Shown here one piece after another: positions 55,543 to 64,000 of a DNA stretch of 64,000 nucleotides (positions within the stretch are counted from its first letter, which is position 1; every line of letters begins with the position of its first letter). The notes below the pieces were generated by a model, which had not been told where the DNA came from, did not search any database, and saw nothing but the letters and a program-made list of their open reading frames with translations. The position numbers and the translations under genes are program-made. The stretch lies in contig NC_013740.1 in assembly GCF_000025305.1 (NCBI RefSeq), forward strand, positions 682,001-746,000. The letters are read 5' to 3'. The DNA comes from Acidaminococcus fermentans DSM 20731. GTDB taxonomy: Bacteria > Bacillota > Negativicutes > Acidaminococcales > Acidaminococcaceae.

Positions 55543-56293
55543 CCCATACAAACAGCGCCAGTGCCACAGTAAAGGACACCAGGGCCGTTACCTGGGCGCT
55601 TTTCAGGCCCCACAGCATGGGTTCCACGTAATCTCCCCGGAGAAATTCCAGGAAGAACCGGAGCAGGCTGTAGAGCATCACATACAGACAGCAGGGCTGT
55701 CCTTTTCTGGGCTTGGTGGTCTGGAACAGCAGCAGCAGGGCGAACAGGATCACATCCACCTGTCCTTCCCACACTTCCGCCGGCCACAGGGGCACCGCCC
55801 CATAGGTGGAACGGGCCAGGGTCCCTGCCGGGTACAATATGCCGAAATCTCCGCCGGTGGGGGCCCCGAAGGCGTCCCCGTTCAGCAGATTGGCCATGCG
55901 GCCCACGCTCTGGCCGATGAACAGAGCCGGGCAGATCACGTCCAGCATGTCAATCCAGTCCACCTGGTGGCGCCAGCAGTACACCGCACCGCCCAGCACT
56001 CCGCCCAGGATGCCTCCCTGGATGGCCATGCCCCCCTGCCACACAAAGGGAATTTCAGCAAGGTGCTGGCTGTAATAGCCCCAGTCAAAGAAGAACACGT
56101 CCCACAGCCGGGCCCCGATGAGTCCGCAGAAGCCGCCGTAGATGCCGAGGTCCGGCAGGTATTTCTCCCAGCCCCGGCCATCCCGCCAGGCCAGGAAATA
56201 GGCCACCGCCGTGGCCATGAAAATGGCGGTGCACAGCATCAGGCCGTACATCCGCACAGGAAAATCGCCGATAAAAAACAGATATTGATGCAC
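55514..56293 (-). CDS. lgt: prolipoprotein diacylglyceryl transferase
   Basis: 259 aa from GTG 56293 (minus), AAAGGA 7-9 nt upstream. Transfers diacylglycerol from phosphatidylglycerol to the lipobox cysteine at the inner membrane. About seven helices; family signature GRMANLLNGDAFGAPT, HQYLFFIGDFPVRMYGLM at the start and the GARLWDVFFF and QGGMAIQGGILGG blocks. The signature is a variant of the common GRxxNFxNxE form (Leu for Phe, Asp for Glu). The stop lies inside the nested terminator. Confidence 0.92.
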   Translation of the reverse strand: MHQYLFFIGDFPVRMYGLMLCTAIFMATAVAYFLAWRDGRGWEKYLPDLGIYGGFCGLIGARLWDVFFFDWGYYSQHLAEIPFVWQGGMAIQGGILGGVLGGAVYCWRHQVDWIDMLDVICPALFIGQSVGRMANLLNGDAFGAPTGGDFGILYPAGTLARSTYGAVPLWPAEVWEGQVDVILFALLLLFQTTKPRKGQPCCLYVMLYSLLRFFLEFLRGDYVEPMLWGLKSAQVTALVSFTVALALFVWVGMRKKPAA

Positions 56294-56397
56294 AGTAAAG
56301 TCCTTTCTTACGCTTATAAGAGTCACTAGTCTCTAGTCACTAGTCGACAGCCAAAGAAGAAAATTTGCTGAAGCAAATTTTAAAGGATTTCCAACCT

Positions 56398-56521
56398 GGC
56401 GCTGTGAAAAAATCATCCACAGCGCCTTTATTTCGCTTGCGTCAGCTGGCTTCCATCGGCTAGTGACTAGAGACTAGTGACTAGTGACGGGGTGTGAAAA
56501 AGCATTTTTTCACACCCCCTT
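56398..56521. repeat. 124-bp intergenic repeat, copy 3
   Basis: Identical to 14801-14924 over all 124 bases and in the same orientation. A partial extra piece of the TAGTCACTAG array lies at 56325-56346. The element separates lgt and the phosphoesterase gene, both on the minus strand; the rest of 56294-56554 has no gene. Confidence 0.85.
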
Positions 56522-56554
56522 CCTTTGGCTAGTGACTGATCAGGGATTGACTCG

Positions 56555-57259
56555 TCAATCCCTGATCTTCACCAGCCTGAAATCCACGTAATCCGCAGCC
56601 ACCAGCCGGTACCGGGTGCCGTCCCGTTCCCCCTGGAACAGGTTCAGGAAATGGGCTGCGTCTCCGTGGACGTGGCCGTAGATGCACTGTTCCACCTGGT
56701 ACTTTTTGCACAGCTCCGTGAACCCGGTGACTTCTTCCGGATTGTACAGGGGAGGGTAGTGGAGGGCGGCGATGAGATGCTTGGCCCCGGCTTCCCGGGC
56801 TCCCGCCAGGCTCCGTTCCAGCCGCTGGCATTCCCGGTCGTACACCAGCTGGTCGTGTTCCCCGAACCCGGGCATGCTGGGCAGGTTCCAGCCCCGGGTG
56901 CCGCACAGGGCCACGTCTCCGGTCTGGAAGAAGGTATTGTGGAGAAAATGCACCTTGGGGGGCAGGGCGGCTTCCATTTTCTTTAAGGAATTCCACCAGT
57001 AGTCATGGTTTCCCTTGAGGATCGCCAGCTCCCCGGGCAGGGCCGCCAGAGGCCCCAGATCCTTTTCCACTGCGTCCCTCAGGTCCATGGACCAGGAAAT
57101 GTCTCCCACCAGGAGTACAGTGTCTTCTTCCTTTACGGTTTCCTTCCAGTATGTGATGACTTTTTCCCGATGGCCCAGCCACTGGGCTCCAAAGACCTCC
57201 ATGGGCTTGGTGGGGGGCTCTCCGGAAAAATGCAGATCCCCCATGGCATAAATTGCCAT
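56555..57259 (-). CDS. metallophosphoesterase (calcineurin-like)
   Basis: 234 aa from ATG 57259 (minus), GGAGTG upstream. Two-metal phosphoesterase motifs in order: AMGDLHFS (D-x-H), LLVGDISWSMD (GD), ILKGNHDYWW (GNHD), LIAALHYPP and IYGHVHGD (GHxH). Substrate unknown; its size and EEVTGFTELCKKYQVEQCIYGH region match the bacterial serine/threonine-phosphatase-like group often found near translation genes. It is divergent from leuS. Confidence 0.88.
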   Translation of the reverse strand: MAIYAMGDLHFSGEPPTKPMEVFGAQWLGHREKVITYWKETVKEEDTVLLVGDISWSMDLRDAVEKDLGPLAALPGELAILKGNHDYWWNSLKKMEAALPPKVHFLHNTFFQTGDVALCGTRGWNLPSMPGFGEHDQLVYDRECQRLERSLAGAREAGAKHLIAALHYPPLYNPEEVTGFTELCKKYQVEQCIYGHVHGDAAHFLNLFQGERDGTRYRLVAADYVDFRLVKIRD

Positions 57260-57414
57260 AGTTCCCACTCCTTCCTGCGTTGACTTTATGAGATGTGAAA
57301 TATATAATGAATCTATTGCACAGACAAAAACCACTGTAATACTCATATGTTACTGAATCCAGAGAACTTATGCAAGGTGTTTCAGACGGGTTTTCTTTTT
57401 TAGGAGGTATGTTC

Positions 57415-59904
57415 ATGTTCAAGGAAAAGTACGAGCCACACGAGATCGAAGCCCGGTGGCAGCAGTATTGGGAAGACAACAAGACCTACCAGGTCAGCAA
57501 TGAGGATCCCCGGCCCAAATCCTATGTGCTGGAAATGTTCCCGTATCCCTCCGGGAACCTGCATATGGGCCACGTGCGGAACTATTCCATCGGGGATGTG
57601 GTGGCCCGGTTCCGGACCATGCGGGGCTTCAACGTGCTCCATCCCATCGGATTCGACTCTTTCGGCATGCCTGCAGAAAATGCCGCCATCAAACACAAGA
57701 TCCCCCCTGCCAAGTGGACCATGGAAAACATTGCCAACATGACCCGGCAGCTGAAGGAACTGGGGCTGTCCTACGACTGGGACCGGAAAGTGGTCACCTG
57801 CCAGGAAGACTACTACAAATGGACCCAGTGGTTCTTTGAACTGATGTACAAACGGGGCCTGGCCGTCAAGAAGGAAGCCTCCGTCAACTGGTGCGACACC
57901 TGCGGCACCGTGCTGGCCAACGAACAGGTGGAAGACGGAAAATGCTGGCGCTGCCACCAGCCTGTGGAAAAGAAACAGCTGAGCCAGTGGTTCTTCAAGA
58001 TCACCGACTACGCGGAACAGCTGCTGGACGATCTGGCCAAGCTGCCGGGCTGGCCGGACCGGGTCAAGACCATGCAGAAGAACTGGATCGGCCGTAGCGA
58101 AGGGCTGGAATTCGGGTTCGACGTGCCCAGCCTCCACAAAAAACTCATGGTGTACACCACCCGTCCGGATACCATTTACGGGGTCACTTTCGTGGTCATT
58201 CCGCCGGAACATCCCATGGTGGAAGAGCTGCTGAAGGACAACCCCAGAAAGGCGGAACTGGAAGCCTTCTGCAACAAGGTGAAGAACACTTCCGACATTG
58301 AACGGACCAGCAGCGAATCTGAAAAGCTGGGCATGTACACCGGTGTGGACTGTATCCATCCCCTTACCGGCGAAAAGGTCCAGATCTGGATCACCAACTA
58401 TGTGCTGGTGGATTACGGCACCGGCGCCGTCATGGGTGTGCCTACCGGGGACCATCGTGACTGGCTGTTTGCCACCAAATACGGCATCAAAAAGATCCTT
58501 ACCCTGCAGCCCAAGGACAAGGAACTGAAGCTGGAAGAAATGACCGATGCCTATGAGGACAAGGACGGGGTGCTGGTGAACGCCGGTCCCTTCACGGGCA
58601 TGGAAATGCACAAGGCCATGAAGGCCATTATCGACTACATGGAAGAAAAAGGCCTGGGCAAACGGCGGGTCAACTACCGTCTCCGTGACTGGCTGATCAG
58701 CCGGCAGCGGTACTGGGGGTGCCCCATCCCGGTGGTGTACTGCCCTCACTGCGGAGAAGTGCTGGTGCCGGAAAAAGACCTGCCGGTGAAGCTGCCTCTG
58801 GATGTGAAATTCGACGCCGGTGCCTCTTCTCCTCTGGCTACCAGTGAACAGTTCGTCAATTGCACCTGCCCCAAATGCGGCGGCCCGGCCAAGCGGGAAC
58901 TGGACACCATGGATACCTTCCTGTGCTCTTCCTGGTACTACATGCGTTACACCGATCCCCACAACGACAAGGCTCCCTTCAGCGAAGAAGCCGTGAACCA
59001 CTGGATGCCGGTGGATCAGTACATCGGGGGCATCGAACACGCCATCCTGCATCTGCTGTATTCCCGGTTCTTCATGAAGGTTCTCCACGACGCCGGCCTG
59101 GTCAAGGCGGACGAACCCTTCACCAACCTGCTGACCCAGGGCATGGTGATCAAGGACGGGGCCAAGATGTCCAAGTCTCTGGGCAACGTGGTGTCTCCGG
59201 AAGAAATCGTCGGGAAGTTCGGGGCCGATACCGCCCGTCTCTTCATCATGTTCGCCGCTCCTGTGGAACGGGAACTGGAATGGAGCGACCAGGGAGTGGA
59301 AGGGTCCTTCCGGTTCCTGAACCGGGTATGGCGGATCGTGTACCATTTCAAGGATGTACTGGCCAAAAAGGCCACCTCCTATGATACCGCCCACCTGAAT
59401 GAAGCGGATGAGGAACTGCGGCACATCCTCCATGTGAGCGTAAAGAAAGTCACCGAAGACATCGACCAGCGGTTCAATTTCAACACCGCCATTTCCACCC
59501 TGATGGAACTGGTGAACGCCCTGTACGCCTACCGGGAAAAAGCCGAACCGGTGAACGACGGACTGGTGTACGAAGCCATTTCCAAGCTGCTGCTGATGCT
59601 GGCGCCCTTCACGCCCCACATCACGGAAGAACTGTGGCATGACGCCATGGGCAGCGAAACCAGCATCCACAAGGAATCCTGGCCCACCTACGACCCGGAA
59701 GCCATCAAAGTGGAACAGGTGGAAGTGCTGATCCAGGTCAACGGCAAACCCAAGGCACGGATCATGGCTGCTCCGGAAATGAGCAAAGAAGATCTGGGAA
59801 ACCTGGCCCTGGAACAGGCAGAAGTCAAAGCCGCCATCGGAGACAAAAAAGTGATGAAAGTCATTGCCGTCCCCGGCCGGCTGGTGAATATCGTGGCAAA
59901 ATAA
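57415..59904 (+). CDS. leuS: leucyl-tRNA synthetase
   Basis: 829 aa from ATG 57415; AGGAGG (57402-57407) is 7 nt away but only 1 nt from the in-frame ATG 57409. Class Ia motifs: HIGH-type [15 protein letters not shown], the CP1 editing domain ([14 protein letters not shown]), the zinc-type CPHCGEV and CTCPKCGG pairs, KMSKS as [12 protein letters not shown] and a C-terminal [17 protein letters not shown] domain. No T-box leader is seen in the 155-bp upstream region, which is unusual for Firmicutes-like leuS. Confidence 0.95.
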   Translation: MFKEKYEPHEIEARWQQYWEDNKTYQVSNEDPRPKSYVLEMFPYPSGNLHMGHVRNYSIGDVVARFRTMRGFNVLHPIGFDSFGMPAENAAIKHKIPPAKWTMENIANMTRQLKELGLSYDWDRKVVTCQEDYYKWTQWFFELMYKRGLAVKKEASVNWCDTCGTVLANEQVEDGKCWRCHQPVEKKQLSQWFFKITDYAEQLLDDLAKLPGWPDRVKTMQKNWIGRSEGLEFGFDVPSLHKKLMVYTTRPDTIYGVTFVVIPPEHPMVEELLKDNPRKAELEAFCNKVKNTSDIERTSSESEKLGMYTGVDCIHPLTGEKVQIWITNYVLVDYGTGAVMGVPTGDHRDWLFATKYGIKKILTLQPKDKELKLEEMTDAYEDKDGVLVNAGPFTGMEMHKAMKAIIDYMEEKGLGKRRVNYRLRDWLISRQRYWGCPIPVVYCPHCGEVLVPEKDLPVKLPLDVKFDAGASSPLATSEQFVNCTCPKCGGPAKRELDTMDTFLCSSWYYMRYTDPHNDKAPFSEEAVNHWMPVDQYIGGIEHAILHLLYSRFFMKVLHDAGLVKADEPFTNLLTQGMVIKDGAKMSKSLGNVVSPEEIVGKFGADTARLFIMFAAPVERELEWSDQGVEGSFRFLNRVWRIVYHFKDVLAKKATSYDTAHLNEADEELRHILHVSVKKVTEDIDQRFNFNTAISTLMELVNALYAYREKAEPVNDGLVYEAISKLLLMLAPFTPHITEELWHDAMGSETSIHKESWPTYDPEAIKVEQVEVLIQVNGKPKARIMAAPEMSKEDLGNLALEQAEVKAAIGDKKVMKVIAVPGRLVNIVAK

Positions 59905-59958
59905 AAACGGCAGCTGCCGTATGGGTAAAGCTTTCACCCATGCGGCAGCTTTTTTTGC
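59903..59958 (+). terminator. terminator after leuS
   Basis: AGCTGCCGTATGGGT(AAAGCTTT)CACCCATGCGGCAGCT then TTTTTTT; long stem with one G-T type mismatch. Confidence 0.8.
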
Positions 59959-60027
59959 CCTTTTGCTTCTGTACTTTCCCACCTTTCTCCCATATGGTAC
60001 AATAAGATATTGCCAAGGAGTGAAACC

Positions 60028-61473
60028 ATGAACGCAAAACGACCTTTACTGACGGCGGTGGAAAACTACCGTCTTCAACATGTATATCCTCTCCATACCC
60101 CCGGACACAAAGGGGGACGGGGAGCGGATCCGGTTCTGCGCCATCTGGTGGGGGATGTGGCCCTGGAGAGCGACGTGTCCCTGATGGCGGAGCTGGACGA
60201 CATCCATCATCCGGAGGGATGCATCCGGGATACGGAAACCCTGGCGGCCCGTCTGTACGGCGCTGACCGGTGCTTCCTGGGGGTCAATGGCACCACCGGG
60301 GTCATCCACGGGATGCTGCTGGGGGCCCTGAAGCCCGGAGAAAAGATCCTGATTCCCCGGAACAGCCACCGGAGTGTACTGGGAGCCCTGGTGCTGGGCG
60401 GATTCCATCCGGTATATCTCCAGCCGGCCTATGATCCCCAGTGGAGACTGACCCTCCAGGTGACGCCGGAACAGGTGGAGCAGGCCCTGGAGCAGGATCC
60501 GGAAATCCGGGCGGTGTTCCTGACCACCCCCAACTATTTCGGCCTGGCGGCGGCGACCCGGACCATCGCGGAGATTGCCCACCGTCACGGGGCCCTGCTG
60601 CTGGTGGACGAGGCCCATGGACCTCATCTGGGGTTCACGGACCAGCTGCCTCCGGGGGCCATGGAATCAGGAGCGGATGCGGCGGCTCAGAGCACCCATA
60701 AAATCCTGGGGGCCATGACCCAGTGCAGCCTGCTCCAGGTGCGGTATGACCGGATTTCACCGGAAGCCATGGAAGGTGCCATGAGCCTGGTGACCACCAC
60801 CAGTCCCAACTATCTGCTGATGGGCGCCCTGGACGCAGCCCAGGCCCAGCTGACGGAACAGGGAAAAGCCATGGGAGAGGCTTCGGTACAGGCGGCTCAG
60901 ATCCTGCGCCGGGCTCTCCACAGGATTCCCGGCCTGCCGGTGCTGGAACAGGAACTGGTGGGCAAGGGAGGCGTGGCGGCACTGGATCCGGGGAAAATCA
61001 CCCTGCAGGTCAGTGCCCTGGGCGTGACCGGGCCGGAAGCGGCGGATGCCCTGCGCCAGGCGGGAATCGCCGTGGAACTGGTGGACGAGGACCATGTACT
61101 GCTGCTGGTGACCTATGCGGACCTGGGACCGGAACTGGAACAGGTGGCCGGGACCCTGGTCCGGGTGCTGGAAGCCATCCGGAAACCGGAATGGGAACTG
61201 AAACCGGTGCCGCCGGTGGCGGACCTTCCGGAAATGGTGCGGCTGCCCCGGGATGCTTTTTTTGCCCGGCATGAGCCGGTGGAATTTGAACAGGCGGCGG
61301 GAAGGATTTCCGGAGAGACCATCAGCTTCTATCCTCCCGGGATCCCTCTCCTGATGCCAGGGGAACGGATCACGGAAAAACTGATCCGGTACTGCCGGGA
61401 AATGCAGAAAAAGAAACTGCTGGTCAGCGGTCCCAGGGACAGTGCGCTCCGGCAGATCGAGGTATTGCTATGA
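60028..61473 (+). CDS. PLP-dependent Orn/Lys/Arg decarboxylase-type enzyme (YaaO-like)
   Basis: 481 aa from ATG 60028, AAGGAG 7 nt upstream; promoter element TATGGTACAAT about 30 bp before. Fold-type I PLP enzyme: LHTPGHKGGRG, LGVNGTTGVIHGMLL, LLLVDEAHGPHLGF (PLP Asp and His) and the PLP lysine in STHKILGAMTQCSLL; the C-terminal decarboxylase domain ends with SFYPPGIPLLMPGERI. It is shorter than the ~700-aa inducible decarboxylases and lacks their N-terminal wing. The same gene precedes tmk-holB-yaaT in Bacillus and relatives. Confidence 0.87.
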   Translation: MNAKRPLLTAVENYRLQHVYPLHTPGHKGGRGADPVLRHLVGDVALESDVSLMAELDDIHHPEGCIRDTETLAARLYGADRCFLGVNGTTGVIHGMLLGALKPGEKILIPRNSHRSVLGALVLGGFHPVYLQPAYDPQWRLTLQVTPEQVEQALEQDPEIRAVFLTTPNYFGLAAATRTIAEIAHRHGALLLVDEAHGPHLGFTDQLPPGAMESGADAAAQSTHKILGAMTQCSLLQVRYDRISPEAMEGAMSLVTTTSPNYLLMGALDAAQAQLTEQGKAMGEASVQAAQILRRALHRIPGLPVLEQELVGKGGVAALDPGKITLQVSALGVTGPEAADALRQAGIAVELVDEDHVLLLVTYADLGPELEQVAGTLVRVLEAIRKPEWELKPVPPVADLPEMVRLPRDAFFARHEPVEFEQAAGRISGETISFYPPGIPLLMPGERITEKLIRYCREMQKKKLLVSGPRDSALRQIEVLL

Positions 61474-62090
61474 AACAAAAAGGACTTTTCATTACCCTGG
61501 AAGGGCCCGACGGAGGGGGCAAGACCACCCAGGCCCAACAGCTGGCCCGCTGGTTCCGGCTGTACGGCCGGGAAACGGTGATCACCCGGGAACCGGGGGG
61601 GACGGCTACGGCAGAAAGCATCCGGGAACTGGTGCTGGATCCGGCACTGGACCTTTCTCCGGAAACGGAGACCCTGCTCCAGCTGGCGGCCCGGGCGGAC
61701 CATGTGGACCAGGTGATCCGGCCGGCCCTGGAAGCAGGCAAAGTGGTGATCTGTGACCGGTTCACCGATTCCACCATGGTGTACCAGGGCATACTCCGGG
61801 ATATGGATCTGGCCCAGCTGCGGAAGCTGAATGACTTTGCCACCCGGGGCCTGCGCCCGGATGTGACACTGCTGCTGGACGGAGATCCCCGGGAACTGGT
61901 GAAGCGCCGGGAAAACCGGGGAACCGTGGATAAATTCGAACTCCAGGGGCTGGCCTACCAGGACCGGATCCGGGCGGGCTACCTCCGTCTGGCCCAGGAA
62001 GAACCGGAACGGATCCTGGTGGTGGATGCCCTCCGGGAACCGGAAGTGGTTACGGAGGAGATCATCTGCAGCCTGGAAAGATTTGTGTGA
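61470..62090 (+). CDS. tmk: thymidylate kinase
   Basis: 206 aa, start overlapping the decarboxylase stop by 4 bp. dTMP to dTDP. P-loop EGPDGGGKTTQAQ, DR-x-T motif CDRFTDSTMVYQG, and lid region near VKRRENRG. Length standard. Co-transcribed with holB and ricT. Confidence 0.95.
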   Translation: MKQKGLFITLEGPDGGGKTTQAQQLARWFRLYGRETVITREPGGTATAESIRELVLDPALDLSPETETLLQLAARADHVDQVIRPALEAGKVVICDRFTDSTMVYQGILRDMDLAQLRKLNDFATRGLRPDVTLLLDGDPRELVKRRENRGTVDKFELQGLAYQDRIRAGYLRLAQEEPERILVVDALREPEVVTEEIICSLERFV

Positions 62091-62115
62091 CCGGCAGGAG
62101 AAGAAAGAGAACACC

Positions 62116-63153
62116 ATGTGGGAATCCATCATCGGACATGAAACCAACAAAATCTTTCTGAAAAACATGCTTACAGGGGAGCGACAGACGCCTTCCCTGC
62201 TGTTCTGCGGGCCGGAAGGCATCGGCAAGAAAAAAATGGCCAGAGCCTTTGCCCGGAGTTTCCTGTGTCTGGAAGACCCTCTGGTTCCCTGTCACTGCCG
62301 GAGCTGCCAGGCCATGGATAACGGCAGCCATCAGGATTTCATCCAGGTGGAGCCCGGAGGCAAAAGCCGGACCATCGGGGTGGATGCCATCCATCAGCTG
62401 GCGGCCAGTGCCGCCTTGGGGCCGGTGCTGTCTCCCTTCAAAGTGTGTCTCATCGATGAGGCCCATACCATGCGGGAAGAGGCCCAGAACAGTCTGCTGA
62501 AGCTGCTGGAGGAGCCGCCGGATTACTGGCTGTTCATCCTGGTGGCGGATGACCGGGAAAAGCTGCTGCCCACCATCCGGTCCCGGGTGATGGAACTGCG
62601 GTTCGATCCGCTGTCCATGGAGGATACGGAACGGGTGCTGGAAACCATCCGGCTGCAGGAAAACGACCGGCCGGAAAGCCTGAAAGATGCGGAACTCTCC
62701 CAGGCGGAGGCCCGGTGGCGTGAGCAGCTGCCCATTCTGGCCCGGCTGGCCGGCGGATCGGCAGGCAAGGCCCTGGAGTGGTTCCGGCTGGATGCCCTGA
62801 CCCTCCGGGAAGAAATCCTGGACCTTGTGGAACAGGCCGGCCGGGAGGATATCCTGGTCTATGCGGACGGGCTGCCCTGGATGCTGAAAAACGACCGGCA
62901 GGAGAGTCTGGTACTGATGGAACTGCTGCTGCTCCTGTTCCGGGACGGCCTGATCCTGGAAACCGGACTGTCCCAGCCTTTATACAATGAGGATCTGCGC
63001 CAGCGGCTGGCCATGTGCTTTGCCGGCTGGACGGAAGGGATGCTCCGGAAGGGCCTGGAGCTGGAAGAAAAATGCCGCCGGGCCATCGCTTCGTTCGTAA
63101 CCCGCCGGATGGCGGTGGAGGCGCTGGCCCTGGAAATCCATCAAATGCTGTAA
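62116..63153 (+). CDS. holB: DNA polymerase III subunit delta'
   Basis: 345 aa from ATG 62116; longer in-frame readings overlap tmk without a ribosome site. Clamp-loader AAA+ subunit: FCGPEGIGKKKMARAFA, a zinc site around CLEDPLVPCHCRSC, FKVCLIDEAHTM, LLKLLEEPP and the SRC-like region reduced to TIRSRVMEL. The P-loop has Lys-Lys where Ser/Thr is usual, consistent with delta' not hydrolysing ATP. Standard tmk-holB-ricT order. Confidence 0.92.
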   Translation: MWESIIGHETNKIFLKNMLTGERQTPSLLFCGPEGIGKKKMARAFARSFLCLEDPLVPCHCRSCQAMDNGSHQDFIQVEPGGKSRTIGVDAIHQLAASAALGPVLSPFKVCLIDEAHTMREEAQNSLLKLLEEPPDYWLFILVADDREKLLPTIRSRVMELRFDPLSMEDTERVLETIRLQENDRPESLKDAELSQAEARWREQLPILARLAGGSAGKALEWFRLDALTLREEILDLVEQAGREDILVYADGLPWMLKNDRQESLVLMELLLLLFRDGLILETGLSQPLYNEDLRQRLAMCFAGWTEGMLRKGLELEEKCRRAIASFVTRRMAVEALALEIHQML

Positions 63154-63168
63154 AAAGGAGATAAATCA

Positions 63169-64000
63169 TTGGTTACCATCGTAGGAATCCGGTTCAAACG
63201 GGCCGGTAAAATCTATTATTTTTCCCCGGGAAAGTACGACCTGGAAAAGGGCGACCATGCCATTGTGGAAACGGCCCGGGGCATTGAATACGGGGAAGTG
63301 GTGATTCCCCGGCAGGAAGTGGAGGAAAGCCAGATCGTTTCTCCGCTGAAAACGGTGATCCGCAAAGCCAACGAGGCCGATGCCCGGAAGGTGGAGGAAA
63401 ATCACCGGAAGGAAAAAGAAGCCTTTGTGATCTGCGAAAAGAAAATCGCCGCCCGGAAGCTGGATATGCACCTGGTCAATGTGGAATACACCTTTGACGT
63501 GGGCAAGATCATCTTTTACTTTACCGCCGACGGACGGATCGATTTCCGGGAACTGGTGAAAGACCTGGCTGCCGTATTCCGTACCCGGATCGAGCTGCGC
63601 CAGATCGGGGTACGGGATGAAGCCAAGATGCTGGGGGGCATCGGCTGCTGCGGCCGGCCTCTGTGCTGCTCCACCTTCCTGGGGGATTTCGAACCGGTGT
63701 CCATCAAAATGGCCAAGGAACAGAACCTGTCCCTGAATCCCACCAAGATTTCCGGGATCTGCGGCCGGCTGTTGTGCTGTCTGAAATATGAAAGCGACAT
63801 GTACTGCGGAAAATGCTGCAAAAAGCGGGAAAAGAAGAAAGAACAGAACCTGGTGCCCCGGCCGGGGATGAAAGTGGTGACCCCCAGCGGGGAGGGGATG
63901 GTCATGACCATCAGCCGCCGGGAACAGACGGTGACGGTGGAATTGTCCCCCGGGAACCGGGTGGTGGTCTCCTGGGATGAGATCGTGGAATCCGCCCGGA
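63169..64000 (+). CDS. ricT: PSP1-domain protein RicT/YaaT (3' end outside window)
   Basis: At least 277 aa from TTG 63169, with AAGGAG 8 nt upstream; no ATG exists near the start. PSP1 core: VTIVGIRFKRAGKIYYFSPG, YTFDVGKIIFYFTADGRIDF, and the cysteine-rich GGIGCCGRPLCCSTFL and GICGRLLCCLKYE segments with YCGKCC. In Bacillus RicT joins RicA and RicF in an iron-sulfur Y-complex that aids RNase Y processing. The last visible part begins a KOW-like tail. Confidence 0.9.
   Translation, partial: MVTIVGIRFKRAGKIYYFSPGKYDLEKGDHAIVETARGIEYGEVVIPRQEVEESQIVSPLKTVIRKANEADARKVEENHRKEKEAFVICEKKIAARKLDMHLVNVEYTFDVGKIIFYFTADGRIDFRELVKDLAAVFRTRIELRQIGVRDEAKMLGGIGCCGRPLCCSTFLGDFEPVSIKMAKEQNLSLNPTKISGICGRLLCCLKYESDMYCGKCCKKREKKKEQNLVPRPGMKVVTPSGEGMVMTISRREQTVTVELSPGNRVVVSWDEIVESAR

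Noticed and set aside
57260-57414. T-box leader for leuS
   Set aside because: No GGTGG-type antitermination sequence, specifier stem or terminator is visible in the short upstream region.
57400-59982. 860-codon minus-strand open frame across leuS
   Set aside because: It mirrors leuS codons (His/Gly/Phe-rich), while leuS has all synthetase motifs on the plus strand.

Overview
The window looks like a chromosomal segment of an anaerobic, diderm member of the Negativicutes, most likely Acidaminococcus or a close relative. Three things point there: a GC-rich core with heavy CGG/CTG/GTG codon use, an outer-membrane Wzi-type capsule protein in a genome whose gene orders are Firmicutes-like (pcrA-ligA, cdaA-cdaR, phoH-ybeY-cdd-era-recO, tmk-holB-ricT), and an aconitate/isocitrate/2-oxoglutarate gene set that suits a glutamate-fermenting, aconitate-using organism. 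The genus is an inference from recognised families, not a database result.

Bases 1-11,600 are an AT-rich accessory island. It begins beside remnants of polysaccharide flippase genes and ends before a wzi-like gene, so it probably sits in or next to a capsule locus. It holds four modules separated by insertion-sequence scars: (i) an AAA ATPase plus subtilisin-like protease resembling the ietAS anti-phage pair; (ii) a DUF3644-like protein with an RNKIEH (HEPN-type) motif, directly followed by an OLD-like ATPase/TOPRIM nuclease and by a third gene cut off by an IS66 end; (iii) a DUF6978/DUF1828-like gene pair behind a perfect palindrome; (iv) a dUTPase/dCTP-deaminase-fold protein with altered active-site motifs fused to three membrane helices. 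IS21, IS30 and IS66 fragments and a 24-bp tandem repeat family mark the module edges. I read the region as a defence island; modules ii-iv look poorly described.

From 11,621 onward the sequence is ordinary GC-rich core. In order it holds: wzi, pgi and a monofunctional transglycosylase; the arginine operon argB-D-F-G-H; an M20 amidohydrolase; cdaA-cdaR plus an FAD oxidoreductase; ppaC; icd; hutP; a tRNA cluster (His, Gln, Lys, Leu); a short scarred region of gene fragments; a cysteine desulfidase-like enzyme; an NCS2 permease; pcrA-ligA; cstA; an FAH-family enzyme; tRNA-Val; phoH-ybeY-cdd-era-CBS-recO; exoIII; an ADP-ribosylglycohydrolase; a LysR-controlled aconitate-type operon; lgt; a phosphoesterase; leuS; a PLP decarboxylase-like enzyme; and tmk-holB-ricT, the last running off the window.

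The most coherent metabolic system is at 49.5-55.5 kb. A divergent LysR regulator faces a PrpF-family isomerase, an ion-transporter-superfamily carrier and an aconitase-family hydratase, the same functional set as the uncharacterised E. coli ybhD/ybhHIJ locus. With icd nearby, it could feed trans-aconitate through cis-aconitate and isocitrate to 2-oxoglutarate. Intergenic DNA carries a 124-bp repeat present three times (two copies identical) and many long palindromic terminators of related sequence.
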